A DNA stretch of 6,902 nt from Ignavibacteriales bacterium (lineage in GTDB: Bacteria; Bacteroidota; Ignavibacteria; Ignavibacteriales; Ignavibacteriaceae): NCBI GenBank assembly GCA_020061995.1, contig JAGUXE010000088.1, positions 1-6,902 of the forward strand, given 5' to 3'. The notes under the pieces were generated by a model that saw only the letters and a list, made by a program, of their open reading frames with translations, was not told the DNA's origin and did not search any database. Positions 6,335-6,902 of the stretch are shown here, piece after piece. Position numbers and translations under genes: made by a program. Each line of letters begins with the position of its first letter. The stretch's first letter is position 1.

Positions 6335-6902
6335 CGGTCAACCTCCCCTAATACAATATCTATACTACCAAGAATTGCAATAACATCAGCAACAAAATGA
6401 CCTTTACATAATTCATTCATCAAACCAAGACTAATAAATGAGGGGGGACGAACTTTAACTCTATGGGGTTGTAATCCACCTTTACTAATTATGAAATAGC
6501 CAAGCTCACCACGGGGATTTTCAACTCTTGTATAAATTTGTCCTTCAGGTGGTTTAATTCTTTTTGGAATTGCCGAGGTAACATCACCATCAGGAATTTG
6601 AGCTAGTGCTTGTTCAAGAATATTTAAACTTTGTTCCATTTCCAAAACACGAACAAAATATCTATCCCAGCAATCGCCAACAGTTCCAAACCAACCTTTG
6701 CCTACCGGAATATCAAACTCAAATCGATCGTAGATTGAATAAGGATCATCTCTTCTTAAGTCCCATTTTAAACCGCTTGCTCTAAGGTTAGGTCCTGTCA
6801 TTCCGTAATTAATTGCAGTTTCAAGGGGAAGAATTCCGACATTTGCAGTTCGTTCAGTGAAAATTTTATTATAAGATAAAAGATTATTCAATTCTGTAAT
6901 TT
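6331..6902 (-). CDS. nuoD: NADH-quinone oxidoreductase subunit D, C-terminal part (5' end outside window)
   Basis: This is the C-terminal 189 residues of NuoD, the 49-kDa-type peripheral-arm subunit related to the large subunit of [NiFe] hydrogenases, which lines the quinone site. The frame stays open through 6902 (reading ITELNNLLSYNKIFTERTAN), so the gene is cut by the edge. Non-fused NuoD is about 400 residues, so roughly half is visible. Diagnostic segments: TGPNLRASGLKWDLRRDDPY, YDRFEFDIPVG, GTVGDCWDRYFVRVLEMEQS, IKPPEGQIYTRVENPRGELG, KVRPPSFISLGLMNE and the family's closing IAILGSIDIVLGEVDR. The C-terminal hydrogenase CxxC metal ligands are absent, as in all true NuoD. Whether this protein is a NuoC-NuoD fusion cannot be told from here. 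The TGA stop overlaps the nuoH start. A TTG at 6891-6889 is an ordinary internal Leu codon, not a start. Confidence 0.97.
   Translation of the reverse strand, partial: ITELNNLLSYNKIFTERTANVGILPLETAINYGMTGPNLRASGLKWDLRRDDPYSIYDRFEFDIPVGKGWFGTVGDCWDRYFVRVLEMEQSLNILEQALAQIPDGDVTSAIPKRIKPPEGQIYTRVENPRGELGYFIISKGGLQPHRVKVRPPSFISLGLMNELCKGHFVADVIAILGSIDIVLGEVDR
6342..6348 (-). promoter_or_regulatory. Strong ribosome binding site of nuoH, inside the nuoD 3' end
   Basis: The minus strand reads GGGGAGG, 7 nt before the nuoH ATG at 6334. It is a near-perfect Shine-Dalgarno core and by far the best in the window. It lies within nuoD codons GGG-GAG-GTT, which encode Gly-Glu-Val of the conserved GEVDR C-terminus, so coding constraint explains part of it. 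It supports the nuoH start. Confidence 0.7.

Noticed and set aside
6889..6891. Possible TTG start for a short NuoD-like protein
   Set aside because: The reading frame continues upstream to the window edge with NuoD-like sequence (ITEL), so the apparent start is an artefact of the gene being cut.

Overview
The window is one uninterrupted stretch of a respiratory complex I (NADH-quinone oxidoreductase type I, nuo) operon, read entirely on the minus strand. In transcription order, from high to low coordinates, it carries the 3' half of nuoD, then nuoH, nuoI, nuoJ, nuoK, nuoL, nuoM and the first 31 codons of nuoN. Both end genes are cut by the window edges. nuoN is too short to stand out as an ORF but is clearly recognisable from its N-terminus.

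Layout: nuoD (6331-6902) overlaps nuoH (5261-6334) by 4 bp (ATGA). nuoI (4705-5259) starts 1 bp after nuoH. nuoJ (4195-4686), nuoK (3872-4183), nuoL (1762-3864), nuoM (138-1733) and nuoN (1-94) follow with gaps of 18, 11, 7, 28 and 43 bp. No promoter, terminator, RNA gene, repeat array, mobile element or plus-strand gene can be supported. No gene-free stretch exceeds 43 bp, so this looks like the interior of a single transcription unit.

How the genes work together: NuoD and NuoI belong to the peripheral arm. NuoI carries two [4Fe-4S] clusters that pass electrons towards the quinone site, which lies at the NuoD/NuoB/NuoH junction. NuoH anchors that arm to the membrane. NuoJ, K, L, M and N form the membrane arm, and NuoL, M and N are antiporter-like proton-channel subunits. 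The key charged residues expected for coupling are present in H, K, L and M, so the complex appears functional.

Organism: the DNA is AT-rich. nuoE, nuoF and nuoG do not lie between nuoD and nuoH, unlike the E. coli order. Several starts lack a clear Shine-Dalgarno sequence. Together with the protein sequences, this suggests a member of the Bacteroidota/Chlorobiota/Ignavibacteriota group, perhaps Ignavibacteria-like; this is an inference at low to moderate confidence. The missing E-F-G genes may be encoded elsewhere, or the enzyme may be an 11-subunit form that uses a donor other than NADH. The window alone cannot decide.

I found no undescribed system here. The region reads as ordinary, well-conserved housekeeping respiratory DNA, and the findings are minor points.
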